A stretch of DNA of 64,000 nt, from positions 20,778,666 through 20,842,665 of the forward strand of contig NC_092579.1 of assembly GCF_037975245.1 (NCBI RefSeq), read 5' to 3'. The notes under the pieces were generated by a model. The model saw nothing but the letters and a program-made list of their open reading frames with translations. It did no database searches and had not been told where the DNA came from. The DNA is from Apostichopus japonicus (Eukaryota > Echinodermata > Holothuroidea > Aspidochirotida > Stichopodidae). A program made the translations under genes and the position numbers. Shown here one piece after another: positions 51,801 to 59,979 of this stretch (positions within the stretch are counted from its first letter, which is position 1; the number at the start of each line of letters is the position of its first letter).

Positions 51801-54800
51801 GATTTTTTTCACTGACATAGGTCATTACAGTGTGTTAAATGGCTGTGGAAATTAACAACCTGACCACAGCTGTGATAAATATTTGTCACTTAACTGCAGT
51901 ACCAGTTTAATTGTTTCCTACCACTTGCAGGTACTCAGGAGCAAGCTTCAGAAGTCCTCAAACATCTTGAGAGGATAATGAAGAGCAAGGCCAATATATT
52001 GAACAAGGAGAGCAAGCACAGAAGAATTCCATCGTAAGCAGTTTATTATTTCATCCGATTTGTTGACTGCTACATGGTCCCTGTTGAAGTCAGGGGGAAG
52101 GGGGGGAAGGGGGGATATCTATGAAACTGTGGACTAAAGACTAAAGAACATGAACTTGATGATGGTCTTGGGTTTGTGAATTGGAGTTTGTTGTTACGTT
52201 TAGGAAGTCGTTTGTCATTTCTAGTCACATCGATTTAGGTGTATCAATTATTCAACAAATGTAGAATTTGAGAATAATTGATCTTGGTCAGTGCCCCCCT
52301 TTTGTCTCTTAAAACAATAGGTTGAGGAAACATATTAAACATTGATAGTTGGAAAATTAATTGAAGAAAACCCTCCCAAAGTAGGTGGAAGGTGACTAAA
52401 TATTAGCCATGTAGTAATTGATAGTTAGTGTAGCTGCAGGCAATGAAGTATTCACTTAACTGCATAGGTATTCATGTAACTACATAGGTATTCACTTAAC
52501 TGCATAGGTATTCACTGAACTGCATAGGTATTCACTTAACTACATCTACATAGTTACTGAACTGCATAGGTATTCACTTAACTACATCTACATAGTTACT
52601 GAACTGCATAGGTATTCACTGAACTACATACGTATTCACTTAACTGCATAGGTATTCACTGAACTGCATAGGTGTACACTTAACCACATTAACATAGGTA
52701 TTCACTTAACTACATCTACATATTCACTGAACTGCATTGGTATTCACTGAAAATGTATTCTCTGAACTGCATAGGTATTCACTTAACTGCATAGGTATTC
52801 ACTTAACTACATAGGTATTCACTTTACTGCAATAACAAAGGAATATGTGTATTTTCTAGACCAAAATAGAATTTGATTGTCGCTGTGAGCAATGTAAAGT
52901 ATCAGTTTCTATGCTTTGTCTTTTCTGTCTTCAGAAACCTGCCATGTAGGTATTGAAAGTTAGTGTAGCTGCAGGCAATGAGATATTCACTTAACTGCAT
53001 AGTTATTCAAGTAACTTCAGAGGTATTCAGTTAACTGCATAGGTATTCACTTAACTGCATAGGTATTCACTTAACTTCAAAGGTATTCACTTAACTGCAT
53101 AGGTATTCACTGAACTGCATAGGTGTTCACTTAACTGCATAGGTATTCACTTAACTTCAAAGGTATTCACTTAACTGTGTAATATTTCTAGACCAAAATG
53201 GAGTTAGGTTGTCGTTGTGAGCAATTTAAAGTATGTCAGTTTCTATGCTTTTGTCTTTTCTGTCTGTTTCAGAAACCTGCCAGGGAATTGTAAGACATTG
53301 AGTCATCTTCTAGTCTGGCTCATCAACCAGTGCGGATCTCCTGCGACGGAATGTCGTCACCAGTGCATGGCGTTGGTCTTCAACCTCTCTTCTGTCCTGC
53401 CAGGTGAGGCAGTAATAAAATGTCCGCCAACAGCTCCCTCTGTCTCCAAATATTTGGGGAACTGAGCTGCAACATATCACACGAAGAAGCGTTACACATC
53501 TGGTCTTTGCAAAAAACTTTGACTCTGCTAAGATTTCTTTACTCTCTGGAAAGATATGAAATACTGCTTGAAAATATCTTCTGAATCCTCCCATTTGTTT
53601 TGTGTTTTGGTATAGTTATAGTATAAATCTGGTATATTCATTTCTCATCATGTTCTATGAACTGCACATCACTGATTTGATAAAAAATAAATGAATTGAA
53701 TTGAATCCTTATATCCTCTCCCAACTTGTGGCCCCTCCTCTTTCTCCCTTACCTCCCTCCCTCCCCTTCTTTTCTTGTGGAAGGCTTTTCCTATAAGCTG
53801 ACCAGGTCAAACATGAGATGGATGTTTCTAACCTGAATGTCACTTAAGTACATATAGGGTTTACATAGACCCTTTATATTTATTTTCTGATTGATTTCTT
53901 ATTTTTTCGTAAATCATACTGTAATTTTATTCCCTTTTAGGGAGTAATTCTGCCAATGTATGGATGAAGAACACTTTGAAAGAAAAAGGAGCCTCATATT
54001 TCATCAACAGGTAAGTTATTAATACCTTTCTCACATTCAGTGCAAATTGCAGCAGTTTCGGGGCTTTTCAACCAAATTAATCTTCGTTTAGCAATTTTCT
54101 ACATTTTTTCATGTATTTAAAAATAACATCATTATAAACATAGATCTTCTGTTCTGCAATGCTGCCAAAATATTACGTTGAAGTTGATCAAAAATAGACA
54201 ACCATCTCTATAGAGTCAAGATAAGGGCATTATAAACCATTTACAAACAATTGTTCTGAACCACAAAAACCATACTGAATTATGCACCTACGGCAACCAT
54301 TTACAAATCCATTAACGAATGTTACGAAGTCTACTACCACAATAATTTGAACTCATGATTGGTTTTATTCCTACCCGGATCCTATCGATCCCATTGGGGG
54401 GTCAAATCTCAAGGTCTGATCTGCGTTTAAACCACAAATTGGGTCCTGAGCGCGGAGTCCAACACCATGCTTAGGGTCTAATGCAGGGTTTCCCTAACTT
54501 TCTCCCCCCACGAACCCCCGGTGGATGTCAGAGTTTTCCACGAACCCCCAACTTTTCGAGACACGATCTGAGTCAATATTATACTATAATACGCATAACA
54601 GCCTGTGTCTGTTACATAATTCAGTTATTTATCACATGCACTGTATGGTACTACCATGGCAACATGCGTATGGAACGCGAAAAGAGTTTGTCGATAGGTC
54701 CGATTTTGTACATTACTAAATTATATGATATATCAGATTTTAGTTCATCAAAAAGTACTCTAGTTTTGACTTTCAGAAACGTCTCACGCACCCCCTGGGA

Positions 54801-55182
54801 TGGACTCACGCACCCGTGGGATGGACTCACGCACCCCCTGGGGACTCATTCACCCCAGTTAGGGAACCCCTGGTCTAATGTGAACGGAGTATTTTGACGG
54901 TTATCCAAATGTTTGTGATTATGATCTCTGTGTCTCAGTATTGTGCACAGTACCTGGTCAATTAAGCTTGTCCTTACTGCTGTTATGTTATAAAAGATTC
55001 AACAGGTGTTTAACTTTACAAAGTGTTATATTTTGTGTGCATTTATGATCTCCTTTCTATGTCTGCTCCCTCTAACTCCACCCTTCCTCTGTTAACCTTA
55101 GTACCAGAGTTATTGACAGAGAACAGGTCTTGATGTTGAAATCACCCTTGTTCTCTTCAAAGTTGAAAACCTGTTTCGAAAG
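27709..55182 (+). CDS. PRKDC: DNA-dependent protein kinase catalytic subunit, N-terminal part (31 exons; continues beyond the window)
   Basis: DNA-PKcs is the PI3K-related kinase that, with Ku70/80, holds and signals DNA double-strand breaks in non-homologous end joining in the nucleus. Exons: 27709-27856, 29081-29157, 29702-29869, 30854-30962, 31131-31243, 32433-32532, 33661-33812, 34372-34527, 35249-35344, 36433-36515, 37089-37173, 37621-37789, 38354-38403, 39295-39420, 39530-39673, 39783-39904, 40702-40864, 41758-42000, 43383-43542, 44293-44405, 44902-45094, 45867-45925, 46857-46940, 47934-48057, 48966-49117, 50260-50387, 51113-51207, 51931-52033, 53273-53403, 53941-54010, 55102-55182. All junctions are GT-AG and phase-consistent; 3797 bp give about 1265 residues, colinear with roughly the first 1270-1290 of human's 4128. 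Landmarks: [26 protein letters not shown]-like [18 protein letters not shown]. Only HEAT-repeat solenoid is present; the FAT, kinase and FATC regions are outside the window. Confidence 0.95.
29081..29157 (+). CDS. PRKDC: PRKDC exon 2
   Basis: 77 bp, 25 full codons, [19 protein letters not shown], matching human QTSLVFSRDFGLLVFVRKS. Acceptor CTTGCAG, donor GAG|GTACAA. Confidence 0.88.
29702..29869 (+). CDS. PRKDC: PRKDC exon 3
   Basis: 168 bp, phase 0. [16 protein letters not shown] aligns with human CREEILKFLCIFLEKM, and [18 protein letters not shown] with VEIKNTCTSVYTKDRAAK. Confidence 0.92.
29965..30197 (-). mobile_element. tRNA-derived SINE, family 1, copy 2
   Basis: Full-length relative of 10133-10365, same orientation (tRNA-like head at the right end). 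Located in PRKDC intron 3, only ~280 bases left of a separate MITE. Confidence 0.88.
30474..30751 (+). mobile_element. 278-bp hAT-type MITE with 8-bp target duplication
   Basis: Terminal inverted repeats CAGGCGCATAGCCA and TGGCTATGCGCCTG are perfect over 14 bases. The element is flanked by ACATTATG on both sides, an 8-bp duplication as made by hAT transposases. No coding capacity. Same family as 23359-23636 and 25544-25795. Located in PRKDC intron 3. Confidence 0.9.
30854..30962 (+). CDS. PRKDC: PRKDC exon 4
   Basis: 109 bp, phase 0 in, 1 out: [19 protein letters not shown] then [11 protein letters not shown] moderately conserved helical segment; human has [20 protein letters not shown]. Confidence 0.85.
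31131..31243 (+). CDS. PRKDC: PRKDC exon 5
   Basis: 113 bp. [15 protein letters not shown] matches human YELLGLLGEVHPSEM. Acceptor CTTTTAG, donor CAG|GTAAAG. Confidence 0.92.
32433..32532 (+). CDS. PRKDC: PRKDC exon 6
   Basis: 100 bp, phase 0 in, 1 out. [20 protein letters not shown] matches human [20 protein letters not shown]. Confidence 0.92.
33661..33812 (+). CDS. PRKDC: PRKDC exon 7
   Basis: 152 bp. [19 protein letters not shown] matches human RYAVPSAGLRLFALHASQF, one of the clearest anchors for the identification. Confidence 0.95.
34372..34527 (+). CDS. PRKDC: PRKDC exon 8
   Basis: 156 bp, phase 0. [20 protein letters not shown] followed by ETFLK matches human [20 protein letters not shown] and ESFLK. 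Confidence 0.93.
35249..35344 (+). CDS. PRKDC: PRKDC exon 9
   Basis: 96 bp, phase 0. Ends [10 protein letters not shown], matching human AIRGYGLFAG. Donor TCA|GTACGT. Confidence 0.93.
35345..36180 (+). repeat. internally duplicated intron 9 segment
   Basis: CATTTCCTTCAG followed by TACAAAAGC occurs at the element insertion site and again at about 35962-35990. AGTTTGTAAT and GTAAAGTTTTATGGG blocks also recur nearby (36084 and 36151). Together these show local tandem duplication. Confidence 0.6.
35385..35861. mobile_element. 477-bp non-autonomous DNA element, CAGGGATGTGCCCA ends
   Basis: Perfect 14-bp inverted ends CAGGGATGTGCCCA and TGGGCACATCCCTG. AGTGTG directly abuts both sides, a likely target duplication of about 6 bp. 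The interior begins with several CCGCCCAGCACT repeats. Located in PRKDC intron 9, about 40 bases after the exon 9 donor. An unoccupied relative of its target site is present at about 35962-35993. Confidence 0.85.
36433..36515 (+). CDS. PRKDC: PRKDC exon 10
   Basis: 83 bp, phase 0 in, 2 out. [20 protein letters not shown] matches human PCKVINAKDVDFMYVELIQ. Confidence 0.93.
37089..37173 (+). CDS. PRKDC: PRKDC exon 11
   Basis: 85 bp. [18 protein letters not shown] matches human GDDRVYQMPSFLQSVASV. Confidence 0.9.
37305..37465 (+). repeat. 51-bp tandem repeat, three copies
   Basis: Unit begins GTAACTACCATGTTTAACCA and contains CTTCAACCATGGTC; three successive diverged copies in PRKDC intron 11. 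Confidence 0.8.
37621..37789 (+). CDS. PRKDC: PRKDC exon 12
   Basis: 169 bp, phase 0 in, 1 out. [20 protein letters not shown] (human [20 protein letters not shown]), then [15 protein letters not shown]. Confidence 0.88.
38354..38403 (+). CDS. PRKDC: PRKDC exon 13 (50 bp)
   Basis: Short exon, [16 protein letters not shown], matching human HQGLIRICSKPVVLPKG. Acceptor TTCTCAG; donor GGG|GTATGT. Confidence 0.85.
39075..39125 (-). mobile_element. short SINE 3'-end fragment
   Basis: ATTATTATTTATG followed by GAGCGCTTTACAA resembles the tail and start of body of the family 2 SINE at 42867 (AATAATA, GAGCGCAACA, GCGCCTTACAA). Too short to place firmly. Confidence 0.3.
39295..39420 (+). CDS. PRKDC: PRKDC exon 14
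   Basis: 126 bp, phase 0. Acidic [13 protein letters not shown] linker then [17 protein letters not shown], matching human PTYKDYVDLFRHLLSSD. Confidence 0.9.
39530..39673 (+). CDS. PRKDC: PRKDC exon 15
   Basis: 144 bp, phase 0. [20 protein letters not shown] matches human [20 protein letters not shown]. Confidence 0.9.
39783..39904 (+). CDS. PRKDC: PRKDC exon 16
   Basis: 122 bp, phase 0 in, 2 out. [20 protein letters not shown] followed by INLVDFC; human TSDPAANLHPAKPKDFSAF and INLVEFC. Confidence 0.93.
40702..40864 (+). CDS. PRKDC: PRKDC exon 17
   Basis: 163 bp. [20 protein letters not shown] matches human [20 protein letters not shown], then [10 protein letters not shown] (human PLISGFYKLL). 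Confidence 0.95.
41075..41436 (+). mobile_element. 362-bp TTAA-flanked non-autonomous DNA element, copy B
   Basis: Flanked by TTAA at 41071-41074 and 41437-41440. Left end AGGGTGTGAAGACTTGCGC; right end, read inward, AGGCATTGAAGACTCGCCCC. Same length as copy A (17923-18284) but opposite orientation, in PRKDC intron 17. No transposase. Confidence 0.87.
41758..42000 (+). CDS. PRKDC: PRKDC exon 18
   Basis: 243 bp, the longest exon here. [20 protein letters not shown] then [15 protein letters not shown]; human [20 protein letters not shown] and DELLASCLTFLLSLP. Confidence 0.95.
42867..43178 (-). mobile_element. tRNA-derived SINE, family 2
   Basis: On the minus strand the head reads TCGTTGTAGTCCAGTGGTTA (box A) and GCAGGTTCGAGTCCTGGCCA (box B). 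Then comes a conserved-looking body with TGTCCTTGGGCAAGGCACTT and a TTATTAT-type tail. GATCAT on both flanks may be the target duplication. Located in PRKDC intron 18. Confidence 0.8.
43383..43542 (+). CDS. PRKDC: PRKDC exon 19
   Basis: 160 bp. [20 protein letters not shown] matches human [29 protein letters not shown] matches ILPCLDGYL. Confidence 0.95.
44293..44405 (+). CDS. PRKDC: PRKDC exon 20
   Basis: 113 bp, phase 1 in, 0 out. A basic, variable stretch ([12 protein letters not shown]), matching in position human KGFNKVVLKHLKKTK. It joins exon 19 directly in frame. Confidence 0.83.
44902..45094 (+). CDS. PRKDC: PRKDC exon 21
   Basis: 193 bp. [17 protein letters not shown] (human VVQMLGSLGGQINKNLL) and [18 protein letters not shown] (human KRLSFAVPFREMKPVIFL). 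Confidence 0.95.
45200..45700 (+). repeat. degenerate ATGGTTATA-type repeat region
   Basis: Irregular recurrence of ATAATGGTTATAGTA and related words over about 500 bases in PRKDC intron 21; no fixed period. Confidence 0.6.
45867..45925 (+). CDS. PRKDC: PRKDC exon 22 (59 bp)
   Basis: [20 protein letters not shown] matches human [20 protein letters not shown]. Confidence 0.93.
46857..46940 (+). CDS. PRKDC: PRKDC exon 23
   Basis: 84 bp, phase 0. [20 protein letters not shown] matches human [20 protein letters not shown]. The acceptor follows a run of nine C at 46842-46850. Confidence 0.93.
47934..48057 (+). CDS. PRKDC: PRKDC exon 24
   Basis: 124 bp. [20 protein letters not shown] then QLIHWFT; human [20 protein letters not shown] and QLIHWFT. 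Confidence 0.95.
48966..49117 (+). CDS. PRKDC: PRKDC exon 25
   Basis: 152 bp. [20 protein letters not shown] (human [20 protein letters not shown]) and [11 protein letters not shown] (human [12 protein letters not shown]). A minisatellite starts about 45 bases after its donor. Confidence 0.95.
49160..49790 (+). repeat. 14-bp minisatellite, about 40 copies
   Basis: Unit GTCTCTAGTGCATT with variants (GTCACTAGTGCATT, GTCACTAAGCCATT). It starts about 45 bases after the donor of PRKDC exon 25 and fills half of intron 25. Units contain ACTAGT/CTAG words. No spacers, so not CRISPR-like. Confidence 0.92.
50260..50387 (+). CDS. PRKDC: PRKDC exon 26
   Basis: 128 bp. [20 protein letters not shown] then [13 protein letters not shown]; human [20 protein letters not shown] and KRLGASLAFNNIY. 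Confidence 0.95.
51113..51207 (+). CDS. PRKDC: PRKDC exon 27
   Basis: 95 bp. [18 protein letters not shown] (human REEESLVEQFVFEALVIY), then [13 protein letters not shown] (human SLALAHADEKSLG). Confidence 0.95.
51931..52033 (+). CDS. PRKDC: PRKDC exon 28
   Basis: 103 bp. [20 protein letters not shown] to KHRRIPS, matching human [20 protein letters not shown] and KKRRLP. Donor ATC|GTAAGC. Confidence 0.9.
52430..52830 (+). repeat. 20-bp minisatellite, array 1
   Basis: Unit CTTAACTGCATAGGTATTCA with variants (CTGAACTGCATAGGTATTCA, inserted ACATCTACATAG). Located in PRKDC intron 28; the first block of a duplicated segment. Confidence 0.92.
52980..53185 (+). repeat. 20-bp minisatellite, array 2
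   Basis: Same unit as the array at 52430, with AACTTCAAAGGTATTCA variants, ending about 90 bases before PRKDC exon 29. It belongs to the second copy of a duplicated block. Confidence 0.92.
53273..53403 (+). CDS. PRKDC: PRKDC exon 29
   Basis: 131 bp. [20 protein letters not shown] matches human [20 protein letters not shown]. The acceptor TGTTTCAG|AAACCTGCC is duplicated upstream at about 52935 as a decoy. Confidence 0.92.
53941..54010 (+). CDS. PRKDC: PRKDC exon 30
   Basis: 70 bp. [20 protein letters not shown] then FIN, matching human [20 protein letters not shown] and LIN. Confidence 0.92.
54484..54872 (+). mobile_element. 389-bp hAT-type MITE with perfect 8-bp target duplication
   Basis: Ends CAGGGTTTCCCTAACT and AGTTAGGGAACCCCTG are inverted. 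GTCTAATG flanks both sides (54476-54483, 54873-54880). CAGGGGTTCCC-like ends with 8-bp duplications are characteristic of hAT elements. The right part holds three tandem copies of GGGATGGACTCACGCACCCC-like units. Located in PRKDC intron 30; no transposase. Confidence 0.92.
55102..55182 (+). CDS. PRKDC: PRKDC exon 31 (last seen in the window)
   Basis: 81 bp, phase 2 in, 2 out. [19 protein letters not shown] is colinear with human LLYLRGPFSLQATLCWLD. Acceptor AACCTTAG, donor AG|GTATCC. No next exon (expected to begin with the equivalent of WLDLLLAALECYNTF) was found to 64000. Confidence 0.78.
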
Positions 55183-55436
55183 GTATCCAATCTTTATCCT
55201 TTATCTGCCCTCATTCTTTAGGAATTTTCACGAGTTGGTTTGATGTAAGGACTTTCATGTCCATCTTTCTGTTAGGATAACATTTCTGAAGAATTCTTTC
55301 TTGTGAACTTCATTTAGCGCACCTTAATCAGAATGACAAGCTGGAGCATCTGCAAAGATCTGTACAGCAAGGCTGAATGAATAACGAACAATAGAGACTC
55401 TCTCTGCAGACCAGTAGTGTTCTAATGTGTGTAACT

Positions 55437-55649
55437 GTATGTATATTAGATCCTCCTGCTAGCAGGAACTCGCAAAGAAGCCATCATTGGCTTATCAAAG
55501 CCGCAAGCTGACCGAAGTCAGTCTCTTGATTATGAATTGTCAATTGTCAACAACTCTGTAACTGGACAACATACATTAATCTTGGAGTGACTCGAACTCG
55601 GGACCTTATGATTGAAAGGCACCGGCGTTAACCATTGAGCTAACACTCC
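55437..55649 (-). mobile_element. tRNA-derived SINE, family 1, copy 3
   Basis: Same family and orientation as 10133-10365 and 29965-30197, with a ~20-base internal deletion after GTCAGTCTCTT. Located right of PRKDC exon 31. Confidence 0.87.
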
Positions 55650-57303
55650 CTACAGTGTGTATTGCTTGAAACTATTTTTGACCATGACCTAACTGGCAAC
55701 TTACAATCACACATCTAGAAGGACTATTAAGCAAATGTTGACTTGCACCTGGCGATGAAAAGCCATATTTATTTTGATCCTGTGTTATTTACATGTAATG
55801 AGACAAACCCAGAAGAAAAAATCCAAAGAATGTGACAAGATTCTCTTTTTCATTTTATTACACAACATTGAAAGCCTGATCTCAAAAACACAACAACAAA
55901 AAACCATCAATGTTTCATTTCACTCAATAGACAACTTTTTTTGTCTTTTTCAAAACATCCAACGATCGTTCGTTCACTCGTAAGACACTACCATTGCTTA
56001 TTTTATCTCTTTTCTTGAAACAGCAAATGATGGTTCATTTTACTCACAAGACAATCTTTGGTTTGTCAAATGATAATTTCTTTCACTAGTAAGACAAATA
56101 GTGTGTTAAAAAGTGAACAGATTTCAGACATATATTTCAGAAGAAAGCATGGGATGAGATTGTGGTACAGCCCATCAACCATGGAACTTTAAACTGTACA
56201 TTTCAGGCAAAACTCAACGATAGAAATATTGTTATCTATAATATGTTTATGTTGTCTGGAGACCTTTGCAAAGTAACTGCTCCCATGACGACATCTCAAA
56301 CAACCCTCTGTGTTTTGTTTCTTGGAATAGAACAAAGGCTCTATCTGTCAAAATTACCCTATGCAGACCAAATATATCCCATTAGAGAAGACATATCATG
56401 TATTGTTTTTACTGGAAAAGTTGTAATTAAGCATTGATTGTAGTTATATGTTTGTGCAATTATGACAACAAATATTTTCTGCAAAATGCTTGTATGATAA
56501 ATTTTAAAATTTATGCAAGCATTTTATATTATAGCCATTGAATGTTACCCTGAATAAACTACTTCATAACATGGATCAGAGTTTACGATCAATAGATGGA
56601 TTCTCAGCTTCTAAAGGCCTCCAGTATGGCAGAATAATATGCTAGAAGGTCAAATAATGGTCGGTCATTTACCGACTTGAATGAGCATGATACTGCCAAT
56701 TTACAAAGTGTTGACATCCTAGTTTAACACCTACCATTGAATGTGTATGAACAACTTGGCAGTTTCCGGACCTCCTGTACTCAAGAACCATTTCGAAATA
56801 TCAAGCAAATTGTTATTTTTGCTGCTCTATTTTAAGGCATTATTGTCATTGGGTATTTTTTAAAAATATTGAGAAGATAATTGAAGTAAAGAAGCAATAT
56901 TATATGGCACCTTGCTCAGGTATAGAATTTCACAATTTTAGCCACAGGCTATAAAGATGGAAGTGCTTGATAAATCTATTGGCTAAAATGAACTTCTCAC
57001 TGGCATTTTCCTGAGTTACAACACAAGTGATTGTGTAACACTGTATGTCAGGCTTTTGAGGGAAGACCAATAATATTTAATGACTTAATCAGTAATATTA
57101 CAAGCTCATGCTAGATATAATAGAAATCATGTTGATTTCTTTGACTTACGATTGTTAACCGACATACCCTGTGTTTATATGTTCTTAATGTCTACTTCTG
57201 GAAGAAAAATTTGAATGCCCTTTTTTTCTCTCTCACGGCAACAGTGAAATCCACTGGCATGTATCGAGTGGAAAAGCCTGAATTTTGAGGCCTGTGACTG
57301 TTG

Positions 57304-57572
57304 TTAGTTTATCTTTGTGCCTTTTGTTAGGAACTGGTAATTAACCTGAATGCAAAGTTCCTTGCAAATTTTGTTACAGATTATTTTTTTCTGGCCTTTA
57401 TTTATTATTAATATCTTTTGAACAGTGATCAATGGACTTTGATTGTTTTTAGTTTTTCTTTGCGCCTTCCCTTGGGAACTGGTAATTAACCTGAACACAA
57501 AATTCCGTGCGAGTTTTTTTTACATTTTTCCGTTTGCCTTTATTTATTATTAATATCTTGTGAACAGTGATC
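57304..57572 (+). repeat. ~143-bp tandem duplication
   Basis: Two diverged copies, each with GGAACTGGTAATTAACCTGA, GCCTTTATTTATTATTAATA and GAACAGTGATC in the same order, offset by about 143 bases. Confidence 0.85.
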
Positions 57573-58349
57573 GATGGCAAAATAATTTCAAGGTAATTAG
57601 ATTTGTAGCATATTGCTATCTCAGAATAACTAACTCGGTAATCTGAAGTACACATGCAGATTTATCTCCAGCAGTTATCATGATACATAAGTAAACTGCA
57701 TAGGAAATCTCTTTTTTTTAAGCACAATATAGCACCAACTTATAATGTTTACTCTGAATTTAAATGTGTGATTCTTGAATGTACTGCATTCTTTGTCCAT
57801 TGATACACTAAATTTTACTTTGACTGCATTGGAACATTTAAGAAGATTAAACAGTTTTCAATATGCAAATAATGTTGGATGACAATGAACTTTATACCCT
57901 GGTCGGTTTTTGTGCAGCAGTAATGCTTATAAGCTCTCTTAAGTCTATATAAAACAATGAAAAACAATGCACTCTGTTTGTACCATAAGACTCATCGAAA
58001 GGATTTTTCCGATAAAATGTTGTACTTGTCTGATGAAAGAAGATATTCTAAAACATCTTGTGAAATTTGCATTCAATTCCTACCCAGCATTCTCAAGATA
58101 TTCAATACAAAAATTCTCACAATTTGTGCCACAAGATAACTAGAAGCAAACACGTTATTGTTTTGACCTTTGATAAAATTGGGTTCCAACTTTACCTATT
58201 TGGTGAAGTTAGCAATTGATGTATCAATGACTATGCATATTCATGAAGAGATGTATCTCAAGTTTTTTGATGGAAATTTTAACGATTAAACATTAAAATT
58301 AAAATAAAATAAAACTATTAGCAAACTGCTTATCCACTAAAGAGCCTGT

Positions 58350-58413
58350 GTAAGAGAATGTGTAAAAGTAAGTTGGCCTGACATTTCGATCCTAGCAGGA
58401 TCTTCTTCAGAGG
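58350..58413 (-). repeat. interspersed repeat fragment with hammerhead-like core (copy 2)
   Basis: On the minus strand: CCT, CTGAAGA, A, stem GATCC/GGATC with loop TGCTA, GAAA, TGTC, AGG. The 5' CCT pairs with the 3' AGG. It matches 6015-6075 beyond the core through CCAACTTACTTTTACACA. Here the core has the canonical C where copy 1 has T. Confidence 0.45.
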
Positions 58414-59979
58414 TTAATAAAACATTAACACAACTTTTGTCAGTGGGCTTCTATGACATCACACCTGTTTGCTTCAAGTTCACTTTCGGTACAATACATG
58501 ACAAATTCAAAAACAAAAAACGATATGGAGGAATTAAATGAAAATATCTCCAGAATGCTTTAGGATATGTGCCTCTTTTCATCAGTCAAGAATAAAGTTT
58601 AACCTAGGTTATCCTTTGATTGAAATTAGAATTTTAAGCAATTTTTTTAATTTTAATGCTGCATAGATCCTCGTACTATTTTGTTTTTCACATGAACCTT
58701 TTTAATTTTGTTACATTTTATAGAAAAGCTTTAACAACATCACATTAAATTTATTTAATATTTTTTTCTTTATTTAAGTTTGAGATAAAATTGCATTAGC
58801 ACTATATATATTTTATATGCTATAGTTGTATGTTAAGTAATTGTATCAAATACTGTCAACAAATTTCAGAGATAGTCAAGAATTTGGTAAGAAAAAAAAT
58901 TAAGTGATGAGTAAAACTCAATAACACCTTTATGCCTTTATCAATTATAGATACATTCTAAGCACTATACATATACCTCTGCTTCAGCAGACACAGCAAA
59001 GGCAACGTGGCTACAAAGACTGTAAATCGACAATGATCAGCAAATTATTTATATAATTTCACACTTTTTACCACCCTTTGAAATAGTAAACCTGTCAAAA
59101 TCTTTGTACTTGAAGGACAGCTCGTTGTTTAACACATATCTCGTGTTGCATGGAAATGCTATGTAGAACTTATCTACCCAAAGTTGTTATAAAACAGAAC
59201 ATGATAATTTGTTTTTTAAAGGGATATTGCTGTGGTTGAATTTCAGTAAACAAAATTGCTGAAATTGAATGCATACTTAGATCAAATTCACATTTAGCAT
59301 TCCTTCTTCCTTCCAACATTGTTGACATTTTATGAATGCATCTGGCAATAGTATGCGATGTCGTCATGGCAATAGTCTGCGATGTTGTCAGGGCAATTTA
59401 TCTGCAAACGTCTTGGGTTTCTCTTTATAGCATTCAAAGTCATTTTAATATCCACTGTGGGAAATCATGTTGAATAACTAGTGATACAATTAATTTGAAA
59501 TGAGGAAAACATTCTTCACAACTAAGGATAAAGTTTCCAAGTGCATCCGATTTATAAATTAATAGGATATAAAGCAATTGCCATGATGTCATCAGAAACC
59601 AGCCTCCAGGACTAAGGAAGCATTTTATCCGGTAAATTGGTTCACATTCAAACAGCAAATCTAGAGTTAGGGACAAGGATGGTATTAGGATTGGGTGCAC
59701 AACTGACAGTGTAGAATATTCTACCCATCTTTACGTTTACCAACGAAATATCACTTTAACACCCAGCTGGGACAATGTTTTTTGTTCATACTGTACTTTC
59801 ATGTCATCCATTTACTTCTTCAATCTTTGACTCCATACATATTCTATCAGACAAAAAGTGCTTGCATTTTAAGCTTGTCTTGCTGTTTATCAACTTAAAT
59901 TTTTATGTTATAGCTTAATTCTTAATATTTTTAAGACTTTTCCTTTTGCATCGGTTGTAGACTTTCTCCGTATTCTTGC

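Larger units (their letters stand above)
52412..53282 (+). repeat. large tandem duplication in PRKDC intron 28 including the exon 29 acceptor
   Basis: Block 1 (about 52412-52947) and block 2 (about 52948-53282) share a start (TTAGTGTAGCTGCAGGCAAT), then a 20-bp array, then TCTAGACCAAAAT, GCAAT, AAAGTAT, CAGTTTCTATGCTTT, CTTTTCTGTCT and the acceptor with AAACCTGCC. Block 1 is a dead copy: after AAACCTGCCATG its reading reaches a stop within a few codons. Confidence 0.85.
55650..59979. other. AT-rich non-coding region (presumed PRKDC intron)
   Basis: About 4.3 kb without a supported exon on either strand. It contains a ~140-bp tandem duplication (57304-57572) and a hammerhead-like repeat fragment (58350-58413). 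The open frames are short and AT-rich. Confidence 0.6.

Noticed and set aside
49160-53185. CRISPR-like direct repeats
   Set aside because: The units are contiguous without unique spacers and lie in introns of an animal gene; they are minisatellites.
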